NCBI RefSeq assembly: GCF_021018805.1
Contig: NW_026960609.1
Coordinates: 1,674,001 to 1,738,000, forward strand
Source of the DNA: Prinia subflava
Lineage: Eukaryota; Chordata; Aves; Passeriformes; Cisticolidae
Reading direction: 5' to 3'
DNA length: 64,000 nucleotides
Position 1 is the first letter of the stretch, and every line of letters begins with the position of its first letter. The notes under the pieces are model-generated. The model did not search any database and was not told where the DNA came from. It was given only the letters and a program-made list of their open reading frames with translations. Shown one piece after another: positions 21,391 to 31,400 of this stretch. Both the position numbers and the translations under genes were made by a program.

Positions 21391-23787
21391 CTACACTTGA
21401 GATGATGGCTGTACACCAGCCGGAGAATTTTGCTCTTGTTCTAGAGCTTGGGAAACTGTTTCGTCCCCCTGACGTCTTCGTCTTTTTCTTCGCCTCCGAG
21501 TTTTCGGGCTTGGCGTGGGCTCAGCATGACCCACTGCTTTGCATGTTTCTGCAGTATGGTCTGAACCCACACCTTGTGCGCAGAAAAACAAGGGAGTCAC
21601 TTTCTGTGCCTCCTTTTCCTGTTCCCCACTAGGCTGAATATCTGCCTGTGTCTCATGTCCATCATTCTGCCTCTTTTCTGCCGGCTGTGAAGCAGCCGTT
21701 GGGGTCATCACCATAGAATCACAGGTGTTTAGAACTGCACAGGTCTGGACCATCTCCAGGACAGTGGAAGTCTCTGGAATGGTTTCCAGGAGCCTCTGGC
21801 AAGCAGAATTAGCATGGCTTCTTGCTAATTGCTCCAAAATTATCATTGTCAAAGTTATATCCTCGACTCTCGTCTTTAAAAAATGCATCAGACGCGATAT
21901 AAATTCATTAAAAGCTTCCTCTGGCTTCTGTGCTATGTCTAAGAAGTCTTCCTTTGGGGAGAAGGATAACTTGGTTTTTATCAATGCAGATATCCCTATG
22001 TATCTGCACGAATCTAAAACAGTGAAAGAAAGGCCAGCTTGCACATCAGGGCAAGCATATTGACTCCTCCCCATAAGTAGGTCAACTCCGACCCCAAACA
22101 AGGGATCATCTCGAGGCAGGTGGCTATTTTCGACAGCCATTTGTCCAGCTAGGAATTTCCAATTTCTTTCAAAGGTAAAAACCTGCTGAGGTTCAAGCAT
22201 CATTGTTGCAAGACCTCTTATTACATAAGGAAAGATCAGATCCTCAAATTCTGCACTGATCCATTGAATTGCCTCAGTGAAGCTTATATTATCTTCTGCC
22301 ACGTCCCTTGATAAGGGAAGCGGGACTGCCCATGATGGGTCATCATGGCTATGATGCTGTGGACCCACGTCCACAGCTCCCTGAACTGGCTTGGGCAAAG
22401 CTGCATCTTCAGGCAGCAGCTCTCTTAGGTCAGCAGCCTGGTTCACCTGCGGACTAAAAGCCTCATCCGATTTCATGACAGGAAAAGCGTGCACATCAGA
22501 CAACGCTTTTGCCCCGTTATCATCTCCCACAGCCGACCCGGCCCCGTAGGGGGGGTGGGCGGGGGACAGTGACTCGCTCAGACTCCTCTCTGAGCGGGGG
22601 GGCGATTGTCGCGCTGGGCAGGGAGGCGTGGCCGACGGGCCACAGCCTTCAGCTCCTGCCCGGCCAGCCGATGGGTCGGTGGCCAGGTCGGCGGCAGCAG
22701 CGGCAGCCGAGAGCCCCTCCCGCTCGGTGCGGGGGGGCATTCCCCGAGCGGCAGGGAGGGGACGCGCGGCGGTGCCGCGCGGCGGTGCGGGGGGGCTGTC
22801 CATCGCGGGTGGCCCCGCAGCAGCGGGCAGCGTTGCGCCCAGCCCTCCCCCCGCGGCGCCGGACCGGCACCGGACGCGTGGGGCGGGGCGCGGCGCGGTG
22901 GGCGGCGGCGGCGGCTCCGCTGCGGGCACCGCACAGACCGCCGGCGGCGGCGACCCCGCGCACAGCATTTGGCGCGGCGGGGGGACGGGGCAAGGAGGGG
23001 CCGTCCCCGCCGCTCTCGCCTGCCGAATCCTGCGCGGAGCAGGTCGCGGCGGGGCGGGGCGGGCCGGGGAGGCGGCGGCAGGGGGCGGCGCCGGCAGCGC
23101 CAGGGGCGGCGCACACGGCGGCCCCCCCGGCTCCCCGCAGGGGGCCCGAGGCGGCGCGGCTCCGCGCGGCAGCTGCAGGGCGGACCCCGCAGCGGTGGCG
23201 GGCAGCGGGGGGGTCGCCGCGGCACGGCGGCCCGGGGCGGCGCGGGCGATCCCCCGCGCTCGGCGTGGGACCCGAGGCCGAGCGCTCCGCCCCCTCGGCA
23301 CCCCAGCTCCCCGCCCGGCAAACCGCGCGGGGAGCGGACCGAAAAAAGCTTCCCCGCGCTTCCAAAAACCCCGCTGGGCGCGCCCAACCCCCGACATGGG
23401 GGTGGGGGTCTCCTGCATCGGCTCTAACCCTGCATCAGAGCAATCCTCGTCAGAAGCGACGGAGCTCACAGGGGAGCTTCTGCTCTGTGTCGAAAACCCA
23501 GAATCAACTTCAAAGTCCTCCCCAGCCTCTTTTAGAAGTGGGAAGACTGTTGTCCATGCCCGTAAAAGAGTGCCTGCCTTAGAGTTTCCGTCAAGGACGG
23601 CAGAGAAAAGGCTTTTTCCCAGGGTTCTCCATGGGCCAATATAAAGTGCCTTTTCAGCAGTATAAAAAATTCCAAGTTTCTTTCCCCAGCTAAGCAGTTC
23701 TCTCACGTGTTTCCTGGTTAAGTCAGCGTCACAGGACAACAAAAAGGAGTGGAGCAGTTCCATCATCAATCGTTCTTCTGAGAACAT
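21391..23787 (-). CDS. gag of nested element, intact
   Basis: The first ATG of the long open frame is at 23787 (the frame continues upstream into the LTR without an ATG), giving 798 residues. Residues 1-100 look like matrix (MFSEERLMMELLHSFLLSCD). Residues about 130-426 are a Pro/Ala/Arg-rich block encoded by very GC-rich DNA. Capsid starts near residue 478 (PSWAVPLPLS) and has a major homology region near 617-640 (KPEEAFNEFISRL). Near residue 735 CAQGVGSDHTAETC keeps the CCHC zinc-knuckle spacing, but glycine replaces the second cysteine. An arginine-rich run (RRRRKRRRR) follows near 765. Gag would form the particle shell and bind RNA. The frame has no stops, unlike its neighbours, which suggests youth or constraint. 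It is an endogenous retroviral gene. Confidence 0.85.
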   Translation of the reverse strand: MFSEERLMMELLHSFLLSCDADLTRKHVRELLSWGKKLGIFYTAEKALYIGPWRTLGKSLFSAVLDGNSKAGTLLRAWTTVFPLLKEAGEDFEVDSGFSTQSRSSPVSSVASDEDCSDAGLEPMQETPTPMSGVGRAQRGFWKRGEAFFGPLPARFAGRGAGVPRGRSARPRVPRRARGIARAAPGRRAAATPPLPATAAGSALQLPRGAAPPRAPCGEPGGPPCAPPLALPAPPPAAASPARPAPPRPAPRRIRQARAAGTAPPCPVPPPRQMLCAGSPPPAVCAVPAAEPPPPPTAPRPAPRVRCRSGAAGGGLGATLPAAAGPPAMDSPPAPPRGTAARPLPAARGMPPRTEREGLSAAAAAADLATDPSAGRAGAEGCGPSATPPCPARQSPPRSERSLSESLSPAHPPYGAGSAVGDDNGAKALSDVHAFPVMKSDEAFSPQVNQAADLRELLPEDAALPKPVQGAVDVGPQHHSHDDPSWAVPLPLSRDVAEDNISFTEAIQWISAEFEDLIFPYVIRGLATMMLEPQQVFTFERNWKFLAGQMAVENSHLPRDDPLFGVGVDLLMGRSQYACPDVQAGLSFTVLDSCRYIGISALIKTKLSFSPKEDFLDIAQKPEEAFNEFISRLMHFLKTRVEDITLTMIILEQLARSHANSACQRLLETIPETSTVLEMVQTCAVLNTCDSMVMTPTAASQPAEKRQNDGHETQADIQPSGEQEKEAQKVTPLFFCAQGVGSDHTAETCKAVGHAEPTPSPKTRRRRKRRRRQGDETVSQALEQEQNSPAGVQPSSQV

Positions 23788-23868
23788 CGTGGGTTTCTTC
23801 TTTTTGCAGCTGTAGAAGGCAGATTTTTTTTTTTTCTTCTTTTTTCTTTCCTCGCTAGCTTGCAACTT

Positions 23869-23886
23869 GACCACGTATAGGCGCCA
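23869..23886 (-). other. primer binding site of nested element
   Basis: On the minus strand TGGCGCCTATACGTGGTC follows the 5' LTR after a 2 nt spacer. The first seven bases fit tRNAs ending GGCGCCA, such as the lysine type, but the rest does not match the usual lysine site, so the primer tRNA is unknown to me. Confidence 0.55.
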
Positions 23887-23888
23887 GT

Positions 23889-24218
23889 TATCACCGTGGA
23901 GGCCCAACCAGGAACACAGACTGGGGACACAGATCTGGGTGCAACAACAGCAGCAGGGCAGAAGACCTGCCCTTAGTTTATTTTTCCATTATATACCTGT
24001 GGCAAGGTGACCATGGATTGGCGAAGGGTATCGCCACCTCTCCTGTCACATTGGTCCAGGAGGCTGTCATTCAACCTCCCCTTCTCTTGGAGAAAGTATT
24101 CATAACATTGCCAATATTTACAAAACATGGTCCTGTGTTTACAATTCACCAGCGTGAGAAACTGCACGTTTCTCCTTTAATATGAACGCTCAGCAAACCA
24201 GGAAAATTCATGGCAACA
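23889..24218 (-). mobile_element. 5' LTR of nested element
   Basis: 330 bp, nearly identical to 20192-20520, bounded by the second copy of GTCACG at 24219-24224. Confidence 0.92.
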
Positions 24219-25052
24219 GTCACGCAAGGTCCTCTTTTGATCTTTGTGCTTGCAATCTCAAAGCCGTTTGCCTGGAGAGTTTTCGTGATTGTGGACACTA
24301 AGTGATCCACTTGGCTGGCTGATGGTTCAGCGATGAGGACGTCATCCATGTACTAAATAATGGTTGCAGCAGGGTGGGAATGTCGGACTGGCATCAGTGC
24401 TTCGTCCACGGTGATTTGGCATACCGTAGGGCTGTCCACAAAACCCTGTGGTAGCATGCGCCATTGGAAACGGAGGCTGGGTCGCTCACCGTTTGGGAAC
24501 ACAACAGAAAAGGCAAACCGTTCCTTGTCCTCGGGGTGCAGAGGTATCGAAAAGAAAGTCTTTGATGTCCAGCACTGCGCATGGCTGCCCTTCAGGGATG
24601 GCTGAGTTCATGGGCAGCAGTGTCTGGACAGGACCCATAGGTTTGGTTGTCTTATTCACTTCTCTCAGGTCATGGATGAGGCGATAACCTTCTCCAGACC
24701 TTTTGGGGGTCACGAACATGGGGGTGTTCCACGGGCTGGTGGAGGGTTCTATGTGACCCTTTTGCAGCACACGGTCAACCAGTTCCAGCAAGGCTGCCAT
24801 TCGAGGCTTTGACAGGGGCCACTGCTCAACCCATACAGGGTCTGACGATTTCCAAGTCAGTTTGATTGGCAGCGGTGGGTGCACGGCAGTGGCCCTCAGG
24901 ATAAATTTGTGATCCTGACTCCTAACACGGCAAGGACATCCCTTCCTATCAAGGGTGGTGAATTTTGCAAAATGTAGGGGTAGATTGCCACTGTCTGTTC
25001 TGGTCCTTTTTCTGTGTGGAGTGTTATAGCTACCAACTGGGTGCTTCTCCAC
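24219..25052 (-). pseudogene. RT fingers and palm, broken
   Basis: The frame 25052-24486 holds the RT start (LPIKLTWKSSDPVWVEQWPL) and the fingers, then IHDLREVNKTT and the first catalytic Asp in VLDIKD. A frameshift near 24565 moves the reading to another frame, which continues through a LPQGFVDSP segment to YMDD near 24343-24352 (catalytic Asp pair). A TAG at 24353-24355 directly precedes YMDD, where a Gln codon is usual (CAG-to-TAG). The gene is then cut by the nested element. It would copy viral RNA to DNA but is inactive here. Confidence 0.88.
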
Positions 25053-25441
25053 GCCCGGATCTGCCCTCCCACTCCGTTCACTGGGGGTACTTCTTTAAAT
25101 TGCCAATGCCGGGGCCAGTATGCTTGGGGAAGTATAGAACAATCGGACCCCGTGTTCCCCCAAAACTGGAGCCCTATGACATGGGGGTCCCAGCTGCCAT
25201 AAAGGCGGCATGTTCCCCAAATCACCAGGGGCTCCTTCCCTATTTTCATGGCCAGGGCCACCCAGGGCTCCCGCTCTGGGGTGACCCTTGCTGGCCCTGT
25301 GGTACAGGTGTGGCTTGCAGTGGTGGTGGACACGAGGGCACCGCTGGCGATGTTGTGAAACTTTGCCATTGTGTCGCTGTGGGGGGTGAAAAACCGGCTG
25401 TCCCCTGTGGGGGCATGGGGTATGAGGGTTCCCCGCCCCAC
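24896..25441 (-). pseudogene. retroviral protease (pro)
   Basis: A 181-residue frame overlapping gag and RT, each time by a -1 shift. The active-site segment reads FWGNTGSDCSI: the aspartate of the usual DTG triad is Asn. A second conserved segment, LIGRDVLAVLG, lies near the end. The protein would cut Gag and Pol. Asn for Asp should abolish catalysis, and a G-to-A transition would produce it. I found no clear slippery heptamer by eye. Confidence 0.8.
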
Positions 25442-27888
25442 TGGGGGTTGGCATAGATGGGCCGCCTCGCATTGGCAGCGGGAGGAGGCTGGGTGCGGCC
25501 CACACGCCCCCTCCCTTTCCCGTTTCCCTGAGGCCGGGACCTACAGTCTTTGGCAAGGTGTCCTTTCTTCCCACAGCCCCAGCAGGGCCCTCTCGCACGG
25601 GCTTGGAGCGGGGGCACCGCTGGGGATGGCTGTGCTGGCTGGGGACAGCTCACTGCAATGTGGCCTGCCTGGCCACATTTGAAACATGCCATCGCACTGG
25701 TTGTGTGGACGGCTGCCTGGATGAGTGTCAGTTGCTCCTCTTTTACTACACGTTTAATCATGTCGGCCAGGCTGGCTCCAGCCGGCAAGGCGCGCAGAAT
25801 GTCTTTGGTAACTGAGTTGCATCGTTGCCGCAGGCAATCAGCTACTACAGGGCCTTTCACCTCTGGGGGCAGGGTAGATGAATCTACTGCTGCCTGCAGG
25901 CCATCCACAAACTGCGTGAAGCTTTCGCTTTCACCCTGTTTTATGGTGGACCATGGAGAGGGCCCGGCCACCACGTGAGAAGCGGCACGAATGGCCTCCT
26001 GGGCAGCTTGGGTGGTGGCTCTGACCTCCTCAGCCCGCATGTTGGCGGCTTGTTGCTGAGGGGTTATCATGTCGTCATGTTTTCCCATCAACCTGGATAG
26101 GCTGGAGTCGTGCAGTGGCTGCCCTGCTCCAGAAGACTGAGCCAGTAAGTTTGTACAATTGTCCTTCCATTCTTGTTTGAAAACAATCATTCCCGCCCCA
26201 TCAAATATCATGCGTCCTATCTGTTTAATATCAAAAGGGAGCAAATAATAGTTGCCAAAAAGGCCATCCACCAGAGTGGAAACCATGGCTGAATTCATCC
26301 CTTTTTCTGAGATTGCTTTTACAATTGTCTGTATATCTTTGGGGTTTACTGGTGTATATGTTTTTTGCTGGTTACCCTCTGGCCCGGTAACCCTTACTGG
26401 AAAGGCTTTCACTGCGGCCGCCGGTGCCCATTTGGCGCAAGCTATTTTTATTTTTCCCCAGTCAGTGAACTGGGCTGGCTCGTATTGTGAACCCCTTTCG
26501 GAGTGGCTTAAGGTTTTATTAGGTTTTGCTCTAGCCCTTGCTAGCCCCGCTCTCTCTGTCTCTGAGTCCCAGTCAGTGTCCGACAGTTATCCCGAACTGC
26601 TGCCCCTGGTGGTGTCCGACTGAGAGTCAGAGGCACACTGCCAGCGCACTTCCAGGTTCGGGTGCCGTTTCGTGCGGCTCCGGCCCCCCTCCTCCCCTCG
26701 GGGGTGGCGCCGCTCCCGCCCCCTGGGCTCGTCCTGCCTCCCGCGGGGGAAGGTCTCTCCCTTAAATGGTGGCAGTGTTGAACGCAGCTCCTGACTGGGC
26801 GTGTTCTCTCTGCCACTCTCCCGCGTGTGCACGTTTGCGAAAGCCCGCGGCTCTAAGCCAAGTGCTTGCTCCCCGCCGCTCCCCTGTGCATACGTGTCAG
26901 CGAGAGCCCACCGCTCTGGGCTGAATGTGCGCTCCCCGCCACTGTCCCGTGCATACGGGTCTGCGGAAAACTGCCTCTCCGAATCGCGCATGCGCTCTCC
27001 GCCGCTCTCCCGCGTGCACGTGCGGGCGGAAATCCGCGGCGCCACTCCGAGCATGCACTCTCTCCCTTCCTGCCGCTCGTACGCGCCAGCAAAAGCCCGC
27101 GGCTCTTGTCTGAGCATGTGCTCTTATCTCTCTTCCTCATCTTTCCCCCGCGCATGCACGTCGGCAAACACCCGCAGCTCTGGGCTTTCCCCACCAAGAA
27201 CATCCAGACCCCGCCCTTCCCCGCGGCCGCCGGCCCGATTTTCAAACACGTATGGCGGCGGTGCCGCCCGCATGTTCTCCCGTGCCACGTGCTCGGTGTC
27301 TCTGGCCTCGCTCGCCAATCCCTCCCAGAAAAACTGCACGTGCTGCCGAACCTTGGGCACCGAAATGCCGGCTGACGGCGAAGAGACGGATGGGGGACCC
27401 GTGGATTTTCGGGAAGGTTCCATGGGCGAGGGGGAGGCCGGCGGGTTTGGCCGGGGGGCCAGGGGGTTCCCTGAGGGCACCAGGGGGTTTGGACTCGGGC
27501 TCCGGGAGGGGGGAAGCATGCCTGGCTCCCGCGGTTCCCCACACTCGAACAAATCATTTTCAGATGCCGTTTGCATTGTAGCTCCCACCCCCAGCTTGGG
27601 GGTAGCTAGCAAGCACACGAGTGCGGCGCTCCAGGTCTCTTGTTCCTCCATTGCCTTGCGTAGGGCCTGCTCTACCTTTCCCCATGCCTTGAGGCTTTTG
27701 GCGCTGCCCGTGGATTTCGTATCCTTGGCCAGGGCAACCGTGCACCTCCCCCAAACCTCCGAATGTAATAAATCTACTGGTCGTTTGACGACCCCAAGCT
27801 CTAATTACCTTGCCATAGCAAGTTGAAAATCCTTGAGCTTGCACTCAATTCCCCACTGTTTATGAATCGAACTTACGACCTTCGCCAT
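25246..27888 (-). pseudogene. gag of beta-type provirus, three stops
   Basis: The ATG at 27888 lies about 110 bp after the PBS. One frame runs to the TGA at 25246-25248, broken by TAA at 27805-27807, 27124-27126 and 26587-26589. Order: matrix; a proline-rich region with a PPPY late-domain motif (27250-27261) that would recruit budding factors; a 21-residue tandem repeat (27195-26806); capsid with a homology region (SESFTQFVDGL); two CCHC knuckles, CFKCGQAGHIAVSC and CWGCGKKGHLAKDC, near 25535-25690; and a proline-rich C-terminus. All three stops are TAA. It is a former retroviral Gag; as it stands only fragments could be made. Confidence 0.85.
26806..27195 (-). repeat. 63 bp coding tandem repeat in gag
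   Basis: Five units of 21 residues plus a longer sixth (25 positions), each beginning like EPRAFA and containing a SGGER or related patch. On the plus strand they show as recurring GCATACG/GCACGT, GCCCGCGGCTCT and GCTCCCCGCCGCT blocks. The units differ at many positions, so the array is old. It lies between the PPPY region and capsid. Confidence 0.85.
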
Positions 27889-28001
27889 GGCTTCCATTGG
27901 CTGGTCCGACGGCGTCCCGTCCACCTAGGGTCAGTTCCTTTCTCCTGCCTTGGCCGCTGCTCCTGTCCAGGCAAAAATCCCGATTCCCGAGCGTTTTTTC
28001 T

Positions 28002-28019
28002 TCCCGGGTTTCGGCACCA
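28002..28019 (-). other. primer binding site, tRNA-Phe type
   Basis: On the minus strand TGGTGCCGAAACCCGGGA follows the 5' LTR and matches the complement of the tRNA-Phe 3' end over all 18 positions. Confidence 0.85.
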
Positions 28020-28021
28020 AA

Positions 28022-28340
28022 ATGTTGCCTTTCGATAGAAAGGCAGGTGACCTGGTTTCAGAAAGCCAGCACGGCAGCTCGACCTTTCCCGAGCCACTCG
28101 GGCCACAGACACGCAGACACCAATGTGGTGGATGGCAAATGGCGGTTTATTGGGTCAGCACATGGGGTTAAATAGCCTAAGGAGTCTTTACTACGTCAGA
28201 GGGGGGGCGGAGGGTTCAAAGGTTAGTGGTTGGTGGGAAGCCAATGGGGTTAGGAGGGGTCACCACCGGAGAGACGGGGGGTCTTTATCTTTCCGTGACA
28301 TCGCGAGATCTTCCGGTCGCCTGTCCTTATCTATCACACA
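28022..28340 (-). mobile_element. 5' LTR of beta-type provirus
   Basis: About 319 bp, matching 15894-16216; followed by TTTAA at 28341-28345. Confidence 0.9.
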
Positions 28341-28345
28341 TTTAA

Positions 28346-29415
28346 CCCTAACACTGAGTATCTCTGGATCATATACAATCTCTGGTAGAGAAACTGAGGT
28401 CCCACTGCAATCTGTAACTCCCAAAATGATGTAGTATAACAAAGAAGTCCCTGTGATGCATTAATGTGTGTATGTACCCAAGAGGGAAACACCAGCAAGC
28501 AGGAGTTGGAGAAAGCTGTCTGAGGAAGAAGCAGGTATTCCAGCCTACCTGTAAAGTGCTGCCTGGGTGCTGGGCAGGTAGTAAGCTGGTGGATATTTGG
28601 AACAAAAGAATTTGCTATTTTTATAGTTTTGTATCTAAGATGGACCGTGCTTCAGAAAACATTGGAACTATTGCTTGCACTGTTGGGAAGCAGGACAGGG
28701 ATGGCATTCACTGAACACAGTGCTCACCATTCTCCATACCATGCTGCAGAAGGGCCTATTTGGGAGAACAGTCACTTTTAAGAGAGGGAAGTGACTGTCT
28801 TGCTCTTCTCAGTGCCAAAGCACTGATGGCTTATCCCTGTTGTTCTATGGGCTGGAACAAAAGGACCAGGGATTTCAGAAATGTGAGACTCCATCAGAAA
28901 CAGGGTCAGGAGGCCACTGACAGCTGTGAAGTGACAGAGACAAAGGTAGAAGACCAGAGGTGTATGATAGCAGGGGACAAGCTGGGGAGACTCTGCTCAG
29001 CACTCCTTATCCTGAGCATCCCCCGTGCTGGAGAATTTCATCCCGGGGAATGTGATGATGCACAGCAGCACCTCATCCTTGCCCTGCAAGGAGAAAGAAA
29101 GGCTTGGTGTCTAGAGGAACTGGCTCTCTCTGCAGGTCTTTTCATGCCAATAGCTGCCAGGTCTGTGTGCCCATCTCCCAGATGCCATGGCTGCTGGACT
29201 CCCCAGGGATGTGGCCCATGTGGTATTTAGAGAGCAGTGCTGTGCCTTTCCTCAGAGCTTGGTCTGACAAGGCACAAGAGGAGTGGAGCAATGTCAGCCT
29301 CCAAGGCCTGTCTGCCCTGTGGGGGTATTTCTGTTTGGATGAACTGATGTACAGAAGGGTAATATTAAATGTTGGCATATAAATAAGCATGTAAAAATAT
29401 TGGGAAAATAAAGTC
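28346..29415. other. intergenic, nothing recognised
   Basis: Short frames without motifs. The 156-codon frame at 28760-29230 has no recognisable feature. Confidence 0.5.
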
Positions 29416-29500
29416 AGAACAGCCTGTGGAGATCATCCAGTCCAACTTCCATCCATAAGTCTGTTGCCCACTCTCTGTGCACCTATCAAGGGCACTTGTA
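29416..29500 (-). mobile_element. CR1 3'-end relic
   Basis: The plus strand has GGAGATCATCCAGTCCAACTTCC, the reverse complement of the conserved CR1 3' region. Heavily diverged and short. Confidence 0.55.
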
Positions 29501-30263
29501 TGAGTTTATAAAAACACTTTTCGTCAGTGCAGTAATTGCATCATAATTATCTCATTATGTAGCCATAAAAAGTGAGGATGATGATAAAAATTCAGAGGAA
29601 AAAGAAGACAAAATTACATCAGAACTCCTAACTCTTAATCCTCCAGCATTAACAGTAGAGTTAAACCACAACTATGAATCCCAAATGTTACCCGCTGATA
29701 TGTGTGGGTTTGCATCTGGTCATTTGGTTAAGTATTCAAAATAAGTTATCTATTCAAAATTATTTATGTAGTCAGAAAACATATGGCCTTACTGAATTAA
29801 GTAGTGCTTGTTCACACTGGGTTTACTGACCTAGTTTTCAAAAAAGTGAAGAGGATATTGAAAAATACTAAATTTGGTGACAATAGTGAAAGCATAATTT
29901 CAGAACCCTGCACCATGAATGACACGGTTATTTTCAGAAAGAACTGAGGGTCAAACAGCCTTTTAGGACTGGAAGTGTGAGACAATGGATAACCGTTGTA
30001 CTGGTACTGTCAGTGCTGTCAGTAACATATGACACAAGAAGAAAAAGAAAATTTTAAGGAAGTCTTTCAGAAAGTTCTTTCTTTTAACATAACCCTCCTC
30101 ATTTGTATACAAGTAGATTCACACATCCTTTTCTAAGACTCATGTGTCTGCTCTGTAGCACAAGTTTTGTTGATGATATAGGAGTTGTTGGGGTTTTTTT
30201 ATGATTAAAAGAAGTGTGGGATAATTTTTACGATTAAAAAGACAAAAGTGTGGGATAGAAGGG
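29501..30263. other. intergenic, nothing recognised
   Basis: AT-rich, no supported gene or element. Confidence 0.5.
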
Positions 30264-31400
30264 TGTCGTGGAGTAGAGGGCTGCAACCCTGCTCTCTCAG
30301 GGTTGCTGTTCCCTGAGATTCTCCTCGGGGTTGCTGTTCCCCGAGGTATATAGGGCTGTCAATCTTTTCTTGCCCAAAAGGTCCCATGCCAGAGCCAGAG
30401 AAGACAAGCTGAGTCCGCCAGTCTGTGTTTCCAAGGTTGTTTATTCTTTCATTATCTCTTAGTTCTTTCTCAGCTCTGCAAGGCGTCCCCAGCAGAGCAG
30501 GACATGCAGCAGACTGCCCGGATCAGAGGGTCCCGGACCTTTTCTACTGTTTCCCTGGTCCAACCACAGTCCACAACGTACTTTTTATTTACAAAATCTT
30601 ACCAGTACTTACTACCTATGTTAACATGTCATTTCTACTCTAAACCAATCCTTGTGATACAAGTCAGCAGAAAATGGGGGATGAGAACAAGGAGGACAGG
30701 ACTGAAGCTGGGAGCAGATAAAGATCGGGGACTAAAGAACAGGGTCTGACCCAATGTGGGTATATCACATGTTCTTCCCTTTATTCCTTGAGATGGCGGG
30801 TTAAATACAGACAGAATAGTTTACAAGAACAGGTGCATTCTGATAGGCAGTGAGAGTAAAGAAATATGCAAACAATCTAGAGTTAAGGCAGCTACGGAGT
30901 TTCAGTGTAATTACTTTATTCTGTAAATGTCTACACCTTAACACATTCCTAGTACCAGATAAGTTTATCTGGTACTACGTATGTTGGACGTGTGAGGCCT
31001 ACTAGGCCCAGGCCTGAGGCCTAGTTCGGCCTAGTTTGGAATAGCTCAAATCCCATCCCCCAGCATATTATGCCCACGACTTCTGAGAAACTCGGCTACA
31101 CAGGACCACTCCCCAATTCCTCCATCTTGCCTCTTCAAGCCCATATACTAAAAATCCTAGATTCTACATTTACACTCTGTGATAAACTAACTACTACTTA
31201 TTTTGAATTCTCTCAGCTTGTGATTCTTCATACAATGTGGGCATTCACTCCCATGGCCAGGGATCAGAGGCAGTGTCCTCCTGGGCTCTGTGTGAGGCTG
31301 GCTGACCCCCTTGTACAGATCCCAGACCCCCCTGTCCAGTCTCCAAACCCTCCAGGGTGGCCAGAGGGATGTCCTGGACTCTAACACTGCTCCTCATAGT
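30264..31400 (-). mobile_element. LTR, same family as 41440-41937
   Basis: Begins TGTCGTGGAG on the plus strand, with GGTTGTTTATTC near 30433 (AATAAA on the minus strand) and a U3 block (CTCCATCTTGCCTCTTCAAG near 31118, GATAAACTAACTACTACTTA near 31181). The same blocks recur inverted at 41440-41937 and 48717-48880. The right edge is approximate and no target duplication was found. Confidence 0.6.

Larger units (their letters stand above)
20192..24218 (-). mobile_element. gag-only nested ERV, young
   Basis: LTRs at 20192-20520 (329 bp) and 23889-24218 (330 bp) differ only in one small patch (CAGAG versus CAACAG). The target duplication is GTCACG (20186-20191 and 24219-24224), 6 bp as for alpha/beta-type integrases. 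The interior has one long gag frame and about 870 bp of other sequence, with no pro, pol or recognisable env. The element must have used another virus's enzymes. It sits in the RT gene of the surrounding provirus, in the same orientation. Confidence 0.95.
15894..28340 (-). mobile_element. beta-type provirus with gamma-type env
   Basis: LTRs at 15894-16216 and 28022-28340 are flanked by TTTAA (15889-15893 and 28341-28345). The genes read on the minus strand: gag, pro, pol, env. Without the nested element the provirus is about 8.4 kb, a normal full length. Gag, pro and pol lie in successive -1 frames, the betaretroviral plan. Env has the CWLC and CX6CC motifs of gamma-type envelopes, a combination known in some betaretroviruses. 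The LTRs differ by about eight substitutions and a small indel. Several stops and frameshifts make it non-functional. A gag-only element is inserted in RT. Confidence 0.9.

Noticed and set aside
22509..23644. Overlapping 273-357 codon frames on the plus strand
   Set aside because: Antisense to the GC-rich gag block of the nested element. All frames are open because of composition.
26801..27826. 341-codon open frame on the plus strand
   Set aside because: Antisense to gag of the beta-type provirus. The periodic pattern is the shadow of the 63 bp repeat.
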